A stretch of 60,180 nucleotides of DNA, taken from the NCBI GenBank assembly GCA_964464145.1, contig CAYXFB010000007.1, positions 1 through 60,180 on the forward strand, given 5' to 3'. A program made the translations under genes and the position numbers. The DNA is from UBA5399 sp964464145. Lineage in GTDB: Bacteria; Bacillota; Clostridia; Christensenellales; Christensenellaceae. The stretch's first letter is position 1. Each line of letters starts with the position of its first letter. Positions 1-8,535 of this stretch are shown here, one piece after another. The notes beneath the pieces were generated by a model. The model saw only the letters and a list, made by a program, of their open reading frames with translations. It made no database searches and was not told where the DNA came from.

Positions 1-55
1 ACGCGGGGCCTTTCGCTTAGGAGGCGAACGCTCTATCCTGCTGAGCTACGGGAAC
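1..55 (-). tRNA. tRNA-Arg (CCT), truncated by the window edge
   Basis: Read on the minus strand, the acceptor 5' strand GTTCCCG, a GCTC/GAGC D-arm and the anticodon stem TTCGC/GCGAA enclose the loop CTCCTAA, giving anticodon CCT. The 3' half (variable loop, T arm, acceptor 3' strand) lies beyond position 1, so the gene is complete only outside the window. A 40-nt copy of its 5' half lies about 60 nt upstream at 118-157. Confidence 0.85.
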
Positions 56-117
56 CTGTGTAATATTTATTCATTTATCGCTCATCCTATACAATATAGG
101 AGATGAACTGTCCGCCT

Positions 118-157
118 CTTAGGAGGCGAACGCTCTATCCTGCTGAGCTACGGGAAC
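118..157 (-). pseudogene. tRNA-Arg 5'-half remnant
   Basis: These 40 nt are identical to positions 16-55, the 5' half of tRNA-Arg(CCT) from acceptor strand to anticodon loop. Identity stops just past the anticodon loop, where the expected GCGAA stem strand is replaced by GAGGCGG, so no tRNA can fold. The CGCCTC/GAGGCG arms here would instead make a tight hairpin over CTAA. Tandem duplication or a mobile-element junction are both possible. No integrase gene is visible. Confidence 0.75.
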
Positions 158-252
158 AATACTGCGCCGCGCATCGTCCATAGCGCGTCACGCATTCAAT
201 TTTAATACAAAACAACCACTTTTGCAAACACTTTGTTACGCGGCGCGTAAAA

Positions 253-1419
253 TCATTCCACGCTGGCTTTGCGCATACTGCGCTTTGTAACGAGCGTAAA
301 AATGAAGCAGAGCGCCGCCACGCCCGCAATGGCGAAATATACTGCTGTCAGGGAAGCGCCGTCCGAAAGCGCTCCGAATATGGCGGGGAACATAAAGCCG
401 CCCAGCCCGCCGAAAGCCGTGCAAAAGCTGCCCACCGTGCCCGTGGCGTGCGGAAAAGCCTTTTGCGAGCAGGCAAATATGGTGGGCCATATCGGCCCGC
501 AAAAGAAGCCGGCGGCGGCAAACAGCACCATAGACAGTATATAGTTTTGGCTCCAGCCTATGCCCGCCGCGCATATCACCACGCCAACGCTGAATATGGC
601 TATCAGCCGCAAATGATTGCTTTTCACGAAGCCCATCATCATACGCGAGGGCACCATCATTATCCAGTACAGCGAAAGCGCCAGCGCAGAAAATTCGGGC
701 GCGGAGAGCTGTCGCACAAAAAATGCGTCGGCGAAGGAGGAGGTGGGCATTTCTATGCCCATATATGTAACCATCCAGATCAGTATAATGTAAAACAGGG
801 GCGATTTGAAAACGGCCGCCGCGCCCTTGCCGCGCTCAGTATCGGCCACGCGCTTCTCGCCCGCCTTGGTGAACACCACCATCACAATCACCGCGACAAG
901 GAAAAGCATTATGGGCGTGAAAGACTGCCGCCACGTCCAGCCCTGTTCCACCAGCCCGGCGGCAAACAGCGGCCCTAAAAAAGCGCCCAGCCCAAAAACT
1001 GTCTGCGCAAAATTTGTGTATCTGGTTACGTTGTGAGGATAGGTATCGGCAAGCATGGAAAGGTACAGCGTTTGCATCGCGCCGAAGCCGGAGCCGGCGA
1101 TGAAGGTTATACCTATCATGGAGGCGTATCCGTCTGCCGCGAACATAAGCGCCACGCCGCAGAGCAGCAAGCCGCAGCCCGCTATCAAGAAGGGCTTTTT
1201 GCCGAAGCGATCGGCCAGAATACCGAAAAGCACGGGAATGAACATGTGAGCGCCGTAATTCAGCCCCACCAGTATACCGATCTGAGAGTTGCTCAGCGAA
1301 AAATCGGCCGCCATTCCAAGCAGCGAATACTGGTATGTGGCTATATAGTAGCCCAACAAAAACGCCATTATGAAAGTGGCCGGAAGAAGTAGTTTCGATC
1401 TGGAAAGACTGCTTTGCAT
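253..1419 (-). CDS. MFS transporter, 12-TM
   Basis: This 388-residue integral membrane protein has the hydrophobic periodicity of a 12-helix major facilitator carrier. The motif A loop GILADRFGKK lies at residues 66-75 between helices 2 and 3, and glycine-rich helices 4-5 and 10-11 follow. The length is typical for MFS_1. The start is the ATG at 1419, just after AAGGAG. No catabolic or resistance gene is next to it, so the substrate cannot be inferred. The gene is monocistronic, with the tRNA-Arg remnants downstream. Confidence 0.85.
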   Translation of the reverse strand: MQSSLSRSKLLLPATFIMAFLLGYYIATYQYSLLGMAADFSLSNSQIGILVGLNYGAHMFIPVLFGILADRFGKKPFLIAGCGLLLCGVALMFAADGYASMIGITFIAGSGFGAMQTLYLSMLADTYPHNVTRYTNFAQTVFGLGAFLGPLFAAGLVEQGWTWRQSFTPIMLFLVAVIVMVVFTKAGEKRVADTERGKGAAAVFKSPLFYIILIWMVTYMGIEMPTSSFADAFFVRQLSAPEFSALALSLYWIMMVPSRMMMGFVKSNHLRLIAIFSVGVVICAAGIGWSQNYILSMVLFAAAGFFCGPIWPTIFACSQKAFPHATGTVGSFCTAFGGLGGFMFPAIFGALSDGASLTAVYFAIAGVAALCFIFTLVTKRSMRKASVE

Positions 1420-1638
1420 AGCTCCTTATACCTCGTGTCCCCTTGTTTTTTGTGGAAATGTTCCCGCCCGTCACACAATATGATACCATGCTAAAAGACG
1501 CCGCACAAGCGGCCGCGGTCATATTCAAAATAATTGTTTAGGGCGGGGGAGGGCGGTGTATAAAAAGAATCAAGCCGGATAATACTTGCGCTACCGGCAG
1601 ATGATGTGCTACCAATAAACTTTTTCTCCTTTTATAAT

Positions 1639-1668
1639 AAAACGGAACGCCGCGGGGCGTTCTGTTTT
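1639..1668 (-). terminator. Rho-independent terminator after the 1733-2773 gene
   Basis: Arms AAAACGGAACGCC and GGCGTTCTGTTTT form a 13-bp stem with one mismatch over a GCGG loop, followed on the minus strand by a T-rich run. It lies about 65 nt past the last gene of the two-component operon. The rest of the 1420-1732 gap shows nothing else clear. Confidence 0.7.
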
Positions 1669-1732
1669 ATTGTGCGTAAAGGTATAATTCGTTTTGTATT
1701 GGGTCTACACCGCTTAATGCGTCGGGCGTTAG

Positions 1733-2773
1733 TTAAGGCGCGGGCGAATCGGCGTTTTCCCAGTGCGTACCATAGTCGAATTCGCCATCCATATCCATTG
1801 CGGGTGCGGGCATAGCGGACTCAGTCGCCGGAGCTTCAACGGCCGCACCGGTGATTCCGGACAGCTCGCCCGTATCCACACCGTATTCACCGCCGGCCTG
1901 CGCGCCGCTAAAGTATACCTCCTTCAAAAAGCCCTCGCGCGTACCATACACGAAAACTATACTGGAACCGTCCGATAAAAGCGCCTTCACGCTTACATCG
2001 GGAGCGTAACCGAGGCCGGTTTCCTGCCAGCTTGCGGCTCCCGTTATATCGTATTCCATATCGCTGCACAAGACCTCGTTCACGCTTCCGCCCTCGGCAA
2101 TGTAGGCTTGCGCCAGCTCTTTTGCGTTCTTTATGGCCTTCTCACGAAAAATAGTATAATCCGCCGGGCTCACAACGTCCTCCGCGTTTGGCGTAAGCGC
2201 ATCCACCGCCGCATCCACCGCCGCATCGCCCGCCGCGATCTCCTGCGCTTCCTTGATGGCGGCCTCGGGGTTTTCGTTGAAAATATACTTGGTGGCGGAG
2301 GTGGGCTTGCCACTCAGGGAATCCAGCCCCACCACGTAGCGGGTCGCGCCGTAGGTGTTGCTGCCAAACTGTATCTGCCAGCGGCCGGTATTGTCCACGC
2401 GCATGTCGGAGGTCTCAAAATAGGCGTGGCAGATCTCGCCGTCAAGCTGTGCGCCGAAAAGCTGCGTGAGCAATAACGCTGCTGAGTCGGCAGCGTCATT
2501 TACGCCTATGTCCTTGGCGGAGGGTATGCCCGCGGCGGTATCAAACGCCAAAAAATAGTTTGGCAGCTCGTAGCCGCTGTCCGTCTGCGCGTTTTGCTGC
2601 GGGGACGCGGCAACGGCGGGCATGGCGTCCCAGGTGTTGGGCTCCATATAGGTTTGATCTGCAGAGCGCGCCACGCGTATGCCGGCGGCCAGCAGCACGG
2701 CGCTGAGTATGATAGCCCCGGCCGCCACCATGGGCACCCAAGATTCTTTTAAAAATCTAAATAATTTAATCAT
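1733..2773 (-). CDS. Membrane-anchored ectodomain protein B of a two-component operon (YycH/YycI-like role inferred)
   Basis: The 346-residue protein has a short basic N-terminus, one transmembrane helix (about residues 14-32) and a large extracytoplasmic part, ending in an acidic tail rich in Ala, Pro and Glu. It resembles the upstream gene along the ectodomain: AADSAALLLTQLFGAQLDG here matches AAEEAAWLAENWLGIDVSG there, and the DGSSIVFVY and DGSAFMLEY segments align near the C-terminus. The start overlaps the upstream gene by 8 nt, so the two are translationally coupled. I do not recognise a named domain. Position last in a response regulator/kinase operon suggests an accessory role toward the kinase, as for YycH and YycI with WalK, but that is inference. 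Confidence 0.7.
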   Translation of the reverse strand: MIKLFRFLKESWVPMVAAGAIILSAVLLAAGIRVARSADQTYMEPNTWDAMPAVAASPQQNAQTDSGYELPNYFLAFDTAAGIPSAKDIGVNDAADSAALLLTQLFGAQLDGEICHAYFETSDMRVDNTGRWQIQFGSNTYGATRYVVGLDSLSGKPTSATKYIFNENPEAAIKEAQEIAAGDAAVDAAVDALTPNAEDVVSPADYTIFREKAIKNAKELAQAYIAEGGSVNEVLCSDMEYDITGAASWQETGLGYAPDVSVKALLSDGSSIVFVYGTREGFLKEVYFSGAQAGGEYGVDTGELSGITGAAVEAPATESAMPAPAMDMDGEFDYGTHWENADSPAP

Positions 2774-3671
2774 AATATACCGTAGTGTACATTCTCACAA
2801 GCATAGGCTCTTCGCCTTTTCTACAAATATATTCGAGCATAAATGCACTTCCGTCGTTTAGGGCTATCTCCAAGGCCACACGGTTTCCTCCCCTGTATTC
2901 GTCCGCGCTGTAACGGTATTCGTTGTTTGCGTATATTTGTTTTATTCCAAATTCATCCGCCATATTTTTCAGCGTGAATTCCTTTGCTGCCTTTGTGCAC
3001 TCACGAACGGCCTGCGCATATTCTTCCTTGTCTAAAAAAGCCGGTTCCATACGATATTCCCGATATGCGTCGGGAAATTCCTTTCCTTCAAAAGCATAGT
3101 CCAAATATTCCTTATATATCTCCAAATTACTTACAATTCTTTTATCGGCTATAAAAGAAGCAAATACTCTTGTTTCCCTATCCGCACAATAGATATTTAT
3201 TAACCAAGTGCCCTCAACAATTTCGCCGTAATCACCAATTGCCAGATTTGCTTTGATCAAAGCGCCTGAAACATCTATGCCCAGCCAGTTTTCCGCCAAC
3301 CACGCAGCTTCTTCTGCCGCCTCATCCATTGTCATAAAGCCGTAATCTATCGCCACATTGGGGTCCAGGCTACCCTCCGCCAGCTCCACTGAATGAATTG
3401 GAGCGAGAACCCGTCCTGCCGCCGTGGGTTTGGGCATAGGCGTGGGCGCCGCCGTGGGCTGCGGCGGCTGTGCGGGCGCGGGCGGCGTTTCCTCCGCCAC
3501 CGGCTGCATGAGCTCTTGCTCGCTACGCTCCGCCGCGCGGGCGGTGCTTATGAAGGTATACAAAAACACTGTGGAGAGCGTCACCACGACCGCGCTGATC
3601 AAAAATATGCCGTATTTTTTAGCCAGGGCGCGTCCGTCACGGTGCGCCGCGCTTCTGTGCCGTCTGCCCAT
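2766..3671 (-). CDS. Membrane-anchored ectodomain protein A of a two-component operon (paralogue of the next gene)
   Basis: This protein of about 301 residues has an Arg/His-rich cytoplasmic N-terminus, one membrane helix (about residues 20-42), a Pro/Ala/Thr linker (about 55-85) and an extracytoplasmic domain to the C-terminus. The ectodomain is a diverged copy of that in the downstream gene. I chose the ATG at 3671 because it overlaps the stop of the upstream 32-residue ORF as TGATG and follows GAGGTG. A GTG at 3674 would add one residue. Its function is unknown. Architecture and gene order recall YycH/YycI, which are N-terminally anchored and share a fold. Confidence 0.72.
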   Translation of the reverse strand: MGRRHRSAAHRDGRALAKKYGIFLISAVVVTLSTVFLYTFISTARAAERSEQELMQPVAEETPPAPAQPPQPTAAPTPMPKPTAAGRVLAPIHSVELAEGSLDPNVAIDYGFMTMDEAAEEAAWLAENWLGIDVSGALIKANLAIGDYGEIVEGTWLINIYCADRETRVFASFIADKRIVSNLEIYKEYLDYAFEGKEFPDAYREYRMEPAFLDKEEYAQAVRECTKAAKEFTLKNMADEFGIKQIYANNEYRYSADEYRGGNRVALEIALNDGSAFMLEYICRKGEEPMLVRMYTTVYYD

Positions 3672-3769
3672 CACACCTCAATACACCTCAAAGCAAACAT
3701 TGCCAAGCCTGCCGACAAAAGCAAAAACCACCACGTCTTTTGAAAAAACACCTTTACTTCCTGCATCAT
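3671..3769 (-). CDS. 32-residue single-span membrane peptide
   Basis: A short ORF starts with ATGATG at 3769 behind a strong AAGGGGAG site. It encodes a peptide with a charged N-terminus (MMQEVKVFFQK), a hydrophobic helix with a double Trp (about residues 13-28) and the end RCIEV. Its TGA stop overlaps the next start as TGATG, the usual mark of coupled translation, and it begins 34 nt after the kinase stop. I infer it is translated from the ribosome site and coupling. It may act on the kinase or simply deliver ribosomes to the next gene. No family is recognised. Confidence 0.6.
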   Translation of the reverse strand: MMQEVKVFFQKTWWFLLLSAGLAMFALRCIEV

Positions 3770-3803
3770 ATATCTCCCCTTCAAACTTTACTTCGTTACC
3801 CGC

Positions 3804-5270
3804 TCAGTCCAGCGTGAGGCTGTCGAAATCTATGCCTCTTTTGCGCCTTTTTTGCGGCCTCGGCGGCGCTGTGCCCAAGAAGCGCGCGGTCACCGTGGTG
3901 CCCTTGCCAAGCTCCGATTTATAGCTTATATCCGCGTTGTGGCTCTTGGCTATCTGCCGCACCAGCGAAAGCCCCAGCCCTGCGCCGCCCTGCTCTCTGC
4001 TGCGCGCCTTGTCCACACGGAAGAACGGCTCCATTATCTGGTCTATCTGCTCCTGGCTCAATCCCGCGCCGTTATCGTCTATACTTATACAGGCGTAACC
4101 CTCCGTATCGTAATAGCTGCGCACCAGCACTATTCCGCCCTCCTCGCAGGCCTTTACGGCGTTGTCCACAAGGTTTATTATCATACTCCGCAGCAGCATC
4201 TCGTCGCCCTTTATTTTAACGTCCTTAACGTTGGTGCGCAGCGAAACGCCCTTTTTATCCGCATTGACCACCGCCGTGGCCGTGGCCGTCTCTATCATTT
4301 CGTATATGTCTATATCCACAAACTCCAGGCTGGTCTCGCGCAGCACGGCCATATCCATGAGCTTATAGGCCACCTCCTTGAGGCGGTTGCTCTCGTTCAT
4401 TATATAGTCGGTCGCCACTATTTTGTCGTCCTCGGATATCACGGCCTTTTGAATGTAGTCCGCGTAGCCTGAAATGGAGGTGAGCGGCGTTCTGAGCTCG
4501 TGCGCCAGATTGTCTATAAATTGCTGCTTTTGCTGCGATTGCTCTTCAAGCTCTTGTATCTGCGCCTCTATTTCGTCCGCCATATCGTTGAAGCTGCCGC
4601 CCAGTTGTGCGAATTCGTCGTTGCCGTGTATGGTGACGCGCACGCCGTATTGGCCATCGGCGATTTGCTTTGTTGTGGCCATAAGGCTGCGTATGGGTTT
4701 TGAGAGCTGGTGTAGGAGGAAATACAGCGCTACCGCCAGCGCGGCCGATATCACCACGCTGGCCGCCAAAAGCGAGGCGGTGAGCTGTTCCTGCGCGGCA
4801 ACGATGTCCGAAAGGTCCTTCGCGTACACAACGGTATAATCCGAAAGATCGCCCTCCAGCGCGCCCGAAACGTAGAGCGTGAGCATGCCGGACTCGTTAT
4901 CCACCAGCACACTGCGCATATCCTCCACCTGCTCCAGATCGTCCGCGCCCGCCTGCATATCGTCCAAATTGGAAAAAACGGGCAGCCCGTTTCGCTGTAT
5001 CTCCAGCCGGATGCCCTGCTTTCCATAATATTTTCCGTAAGAGCTGAACAGGTCGCGTAGCGCGTCGTTTTGTTCGCCGCCGCGCGCTAAAATAGTGCCT
5101 ATATCACCCATGAGCGAGCGGGAAATAAAAAAATGTTCCCGCACGTCCTTCACTTTTTCGCTTTCCACGCTGTTTTTGTAGGAGATATCCGCAATCATGA
5201 ATATGCCGATATCGAAGGCTATCAAAAACAGCGCGAGCGTGGCAAGGAAGGTCTTGTGCCAAAATTTCAT
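3804..5270 (-). CDS. Sensor histidine kinase (HAMP-HisKA-HATPase_c)
   Basis: The 488-residue membrane kinase has a TM helix at about 8-28, an extracytoplasmic sensor of roughly 135 residues, a second TM helix at about 166-188 and a HAMP linker. The H-box NLAHELRTPLTS follows, then the N-box LVDNAVKACEEGG, the DNGAGL loop, FFRVDKARS and GGAGLGLSLV. A basic tail (PQKRRKR) closes it. All catalytic motifs are intact. There is no PAS domain, unlike canonical WalK. The ATG directly follows the regulator's TAA with no gap, so the pair is co-translated. The two membrane-anchored paralogues downstream may tune its sensor. Confidence 0.93.
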   Translation of the reverse strand: MKFWHKTFLATLALFLIAFDIGIFMIADISYKNSVESEKVKDVREHFFISRSLMGDIGTILARGGEQNDALRDLFSSYGKYYGKQGIRLEIQRNGLPVFSNLDDMQAGADDLEQVEDMRSVLVDNESGMLTLYVSGALEGDLSDYTVVYAKDLSDIVAAQEQLTASLLAASVVISAALAVALYFLLHQLSKPIRSLMATTKQIADGQYGVRVTIHGNDEFAQLGGSFNDMADEIEAQIQELEEQSQQKQQFIDNLAHELRTPLTSISGYADYIQKAVISEDDKIVATDYIMNESNRLKEVAYKLMDMAVLRETSLEFVDIDIYEMIETATATAVVNADKKGVSLRTNVKDVKIKGDEMLLRSMIINLVDNAVKACEEGGIVLVRSYYDTEGYACISIDDNGAGLSQEQIDQIMEPFFRVDKARSREQGGAGLGLSLVRQIAKSHNADISYKSELGKGTTVTARFLGTAPPRPQKRRKRGIDFDSLTLD

Positions 5271-5924
5271 TTACTTGTTTGCCTCCAGCCTGTAGCCCAG
5301 CTTGTACACCGTTACTATGCGGTTTTCCCAGCCCAGCTTTTTGCGCAGCTTTTGAATGTGCACGTCTATGGTGCGCGTGTCACCCATATAGTCGTACCCC
5401 CACACCGTCTCCAGCAGCTTTTCGCGCGAGAGAGCGATGTTGCGATTTACCACCAGCGCTTCCAAAAGCTCGTATTCGCGCGGGGTAAGCTCTACGGGTT
5501 CATCCTTATAATACACCTTTCGGGAATCAAAATCCACACGCGTTTCGTCCAGCGTGAAGGTGGCGTTGTGCCGGTATGTGCGCCGCAGCACCGCGTTTAT
5601 GCGCGCCAGCAGCTCTATCATATCGAACGGCTTTACTATATAATCATCCGCGCCCAGGTTCAGCCCGCGTATCCTGTCCGGCACGCCGTCCTTGGCCGTT
5701 AGAAATATGACCGCCGTGCTCTTGGCGCTCTCTATTACCTCAAAGCCGGAGCGCCCGGGCAGCATGACGTCAAGCAGCGCCAGATCGTATTCGCAGGACA
5801 TCAGCTCGCTTTCGGCCGTGTCGCCGTCATATACCTGCGTGCAATCATGACCCACCAGCGTAAGATTTCTGTATATCAGCTCGTTGATCGGTTTTTCGTC
5901 CTCAACAATGAGTATTTTAGCCAT
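5271..5924 (-). CDS. OmpR/PhoB-family response regulator
   Basis: The 217-residue regulator has a receiver domain with the acidic pocket VEDE, phospho-acceptor Asp52 (LLDVMLPG), Thr in LTAKD and Lys in VKPFD. A winged-helix DNA-binding domain follows (ELTPREYELL, TIDVHIQKLRKKL, GYRLE). I chose the ATG at 5924 because it has GGAGGGATTCT in front and an extended -10 at 5959-5967 lies inside the longer reading frame. It is the first gene of a five-gene operon running to 1733 and is presumably phosphorylated by the next gene's kinase. Confidence 0.95.
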   Translation of the reverse strand: MAKILIVEDEKPINELIYRNLTLVGHDCTQVYDGDTAESELMSCEYDLALLDVMLPGRSGFEVIESAKSTAVIFLTAKDGVPDRIRGLNLGADDYIVKPFDMIELLARINAVLRRTYRHNATFTLDETRVDFDSRKVYYKDEPVELTPREYELLEALVVNRNIALSREKLLETVWGYDYMGDTRTIDVHIQKLRKKLGWENRIVTVYKLGYRLEANK

Positions 5925-5958
5925 AGAATCCCTCCGATCCCTCTTATCCGCTTTTTCT

Positions 5959-5967
5959 ATTATACCA
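5959..5967 (-). promoter_or_regulatory. Extended -10 promoter of the response regulator operon
   Basis: The minus strand reads TGGTATAAT, an extended -10, about 35 nt before the ATG at 5924. No good -35 is visible, which is common for extended -10 promoters. The upstream stretch to 6219 is AT-rich and holds no gene. Confidence 0.55.
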
Positions 5968-6219
5968 TTTTTCGCCTCGTTTTTTGTTATGAAGTTGTTA
6001 AGAAAGCTTTCTTCCAAAGCCCGCATATACCGTTCACCCCTTATTCCTTTACCTAAAACTTTGAAATTGTGATTCTGGTTTTTTTGGAACGTCCCGAAGG
6101 TAAGACAGTTTTACGAATAAAAAAGTTACAGTTTTTATATAATTTCCTGCAGAAAATATAATGTTTGTGTATAAATGTGAAAATGGTGGGGTGCAGAGCG
6201 TTTTTTTGGCGGATCAAAC

Positions 6220-6597
6220 TCAGTCTTCCGGCTTGTCGCCTTGCTTTATCATGCTGCTCTTTATGCCCGCCTCGCGTATCTCCTTGTTGAGAAAATAGGA
6301 AATAACGGTACGAATGGCCACTATGGCGGCCAGCTTGAGTATATCCTCAAAGGTGGGCTTCAGTATGGATTCAATAATATCGGCAACTATGAGTATTTCA
6401 AGACCCAGCAGCACGTAACCGCCCAGTCTGTTCTTGGCAACCAAAAGTGCGACGGATCTGTCCATCCTACTTTTCAGCTTAAAATTCGCCAGAAAAAAAT
6501 CTTTGCCCGCAACAATAACGCCCCAAACAAGCACGATGATGGAAAAAAGATTTAGGCAGATGGTGACCACCGTGAGTACAGATGTAAAAGCTTCCAT
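6220..6597 (-). CDS. DUF1622 family membrane protein
   Basis: The 125-residue protein has two to three membrane helices (about residues 10-30, 58-75 and 84-102). It carries the DUF1622 signature: GGYVLLGLEILIVADII, then a Thr/Pro segment and an IRTVISYFLNKEI helix. The family is widespread, plasma-membrane located and of unknown function. The start has GGGGGATTAA in front. It stands alone, divergent from the lipoprotein at 6744. Confidence 0.85.
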   Translation of the reverse strand: MEAFTSVLTVVTICLNLFSIIVLVWGVIVAGKDFFLANFKLKSRMDRSVALLVAKNRLGGYVLLGLEILIVADIIESILKPTFEDILKLAAIVAIRTVISYFLNKEIREAGIKSSMIKQGDKPED

Positions 6598-6683
6598 TTA
6601 ATCCCCCGCACGCTTTTCGTATTATTATATTACGATACTATTATAATATACGTAGCTATAATTAAAACAGTATTTTTCGGCTG

Positions 6684-6712
6684 TTGCGGTTTTGTAAATT
6701 ATTGTATATAAT
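6684..6712 (+). promoter_or_regulatory. Sigma-A type promoter of the 6744 lipoprotein gene
   Basis: TTGCGG (6684-6689) and TATAAT (6707-6712) are separated by exactly 17 nt and lie about 32 nt before the TTG start. Confidence 0.6.
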
Positions 6713-6743
6713 ATTGCTATCTTTTTAATGGAGGAAAATATTT

Positions 6744-7142
6744 TTGAAAAAATTATTGATAATAGCCATAATGCCCGTGCTGCTCTGCGCGCTTCTGCTG
6801 GGCTGCGCGCCCGCCAAGGCGACGGCGGAGCAGGTGAGCCAGGCCAAGGACGTTATAGGAATGCTGAACAGCGCCGACTACACCGCGTTTTATAACGTGT
6901 TCGACGAAAGCGCCAAGCAGGCCGCCACCGAAGAGGAGATGACGGCCAGCGTAAAGCCCATAATGGACGAGCTGGGCGCCTTCAAACAGTTCACCGCCGA
7001 GGATTCCGCTGTGCAGGAGGTGAAGGATCTCGGCAAGGTGACGGGCGTCGTTTTGACCAGCGAATACGAAAACGGCACTATAATATGGCAGGTCGCCTAT
7101 AACGCGGCGGGCAGCATCATAGGCGTTACCATAGCGGGTTGA
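6744..7142 (+). CDS. Small lipoprotein, DUF3887-like
   Basis: The 132-residue protein begins with a lipoprotein signal (MKKLLIIAIMPVLL, lipobox LLGC at about residues 18-21), so it should be lipid-anchored outside the membrane. The mature part (AKDVIGMLNSADYTAFYNVF, then a beta-rich region) resembles DUF3887, a small cystatin-like fold seen in Firmicute lipoproteins. The start is TTG at 6744, well spaced from GGAGG at 6730-6734. It is monocistronic with its own promoter and terminator. Its function is unknown. Confidence 0.8.
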   Translation: MKKLLIIAIMPVLLCALLLGCAPAKATAEQVSQAKDVIGMLNSADYTAFYNVFDESAKQAATEEEMTASVKPIMDELGAFKQFTAEDSAVQEVKDLGKVTGVVLTSEYENGTIIWQVAYNAAGSIIGVTIAG

Positions 7143-7150
7143 TCGTGATG

Positions 7151-7187
7151 AAAAAACGCGCTGTGGGCTCCACGGCGCGTTTTTTTG
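7151..7187. terminator. Terminator between convergent genes
   Basis: The stem AAACGCGC-T-GTGG / CCAC-G-GCGCGTTT is flanked by A-run and T-run, so it can stop transcription from both the lipoprotein gene (+) and the MATE gene (-). Confidence 0.8.
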
Positions 7188-7201
7188 TGTTTTAAATTTT
7201 A

Positions 7202-8533
7202 TTAGGCATAGCCGTATACGCGGCGCATACGGCGCAAATACATCACCGAAACTATGAGCGCGCCCGCCTCCGCCAACGGAACGGCCAGCCATACCCCCTC
7301 CGCGCCTATGAGATAGGGGAGCAGCAGCAGCATCCCCACCAAAAATGCGAAGGTTCGCAGGAATGATATGATCGCGGACACCTTGCCGTTTGACAGCGCC
7401 GTGAAAAACGCGGAAGCAAATATATTCACACCCATAAATAGGTATGCGGGCGAGAAGAGCATGAAGCCGTGTACAGCCAGCTCGTGCACATTTGTGCCGG
7501 GCGGTGAAAATACCGATACTATTCCGTTTGCCGCCAAAAATGACACACCGAAGGTGGCTGCCGAGCATATAATGATGAACCGAAGACTTATTTTCAGCAG
7601 AACTTTGAGCTGCTCTGTATTTTTGTCACCATAATTGTAGGCTATAACCGGCGCGACGCCGCCCGAATAGCCGAGGTACAGCGCCATAAGAAGGAATTGC
7701 GCGTACAATATCACCGTTATGGCTGCCACGCCGTCCTCCCCAAGATAGCGCATCATTATAATATTCATCAAGAGCGTGGTCACTGCCGCGGCGAGGTTGG
7801 AAACCATCTCAGAAGAGCCGTTCGTGCAGCTTTTCAGTATTACGCTGCCGTCGAAGCGGGGCTTGCCGAAATGGAGCGTGCCCTTTTTATGCAGCAGAAA
7901 GTAAAACAGCCCAAAGAAGCCGGGTATGCAGTAGCCAATTCCCGTAGCCAGTGCCGCTCCCGCTATGCCCATGCCCATAGGCCCGATGAAAACATAGTCC
8001 AATATTATATTTGTGCCGCCGCCCAGCAGTGTTAATATAAGGCCAAGACCGGGCTTTCCCGCCGTCACGAAGAAGGTTTGGAAGAGCATTTGCAATATGG
8101 CGGGTACGGCGAAGAGCAGCATTGTGAAGGCATAATCGTAGCAATAGCCGTATATTGCCTCGCTTGCACCCAAAAAGCGCAGAAGCGGATTTAAGAAAGA
8201 CAGCCCCACCGCCATTATTGTGAGCCCCGCCGCCACGCCCACGCACACTATAAGCGAAAGATTGCTGCGCGCCTCGCTGGTATTGCCCTCGCCCATTTTT
8301 TTTGCAATTACTGCGCTGCCGCCTGTGGCCAGCATTATACCAACGGCCAACACGACGTTAATCATCGGGTAAACTATATTAACGGCGGAAAGCGCGCTCG
8401 TGCCGATAAGGCGGGATACGAATACGCCATCCACCATTGTGTACATAGAGAAAAATATCATCATAACTATGTTTGGTAGCGCAAACTTAAGCAGCGAACC
8501 AAACGTAAATTTCTTAGCGAGAATGTTGCTCAT
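7202..8533 (-). CDS. MATE family efflux transporter
   Basis: This 443-residue protein is a twelve-helix MATE exporter. The N-terminal half begins FGSLLKFALPNIVMMIFFS followed by MVDGVFVSRLIG, and the second repeat begins near MVSNLAAAVTTLLMNIIMM. These are typical of the NorM/DinF superfamily, which expels cationic compounds using Na+ or H+ gradients. I chose the ATG at 8533 because AAGGAGGAGTAAAA precedes it. It starts 2 nt after the MarR stop, so the repressor and pump form one operon and the pump is probably induced by a ligand of the regulator. Confidence 0.9.
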   Translation of the reverse strand: MSNILAKKFTFGSLLKFALPNIVMMIFFSMYTMVDGVFVSRLIGTSALSAVNIVYPMINVVLAVGIMLATGGSAVIAKKMGEGNTSEARSNLSLIVCVGVAAGLTIMAVGLSFLNPLLRFLGASEAIYGYCYDYAFTMLLFAVPAILQMLFQTFFVTAGKPGLGLILTLLGGGTNIILDYVFIGPMGMGIAGAALATGIGYCIPGFFGLFYFLLHKKGTLHFGKPRFDGSVILKSCTNGSSEMVSNLAAAVTTLLMNIIMMRYLGEDGVAAITVILYAQFLLMALYLGYSGGVAPVIAYNYGDKNTEQLKVLLKISLRFIIICSAATFGVSFLAANGIVSVFSPPGTNVHELAVHGFMLFSPAYLFMGVNIFASAFFTALSNGKVSAIISFLRTFAFLVGMLLLLPYLIGAEGVWLAVPLAEAGALIVSVMYLRRMRRVYGYA

Positions 8534-8535
8534 TT

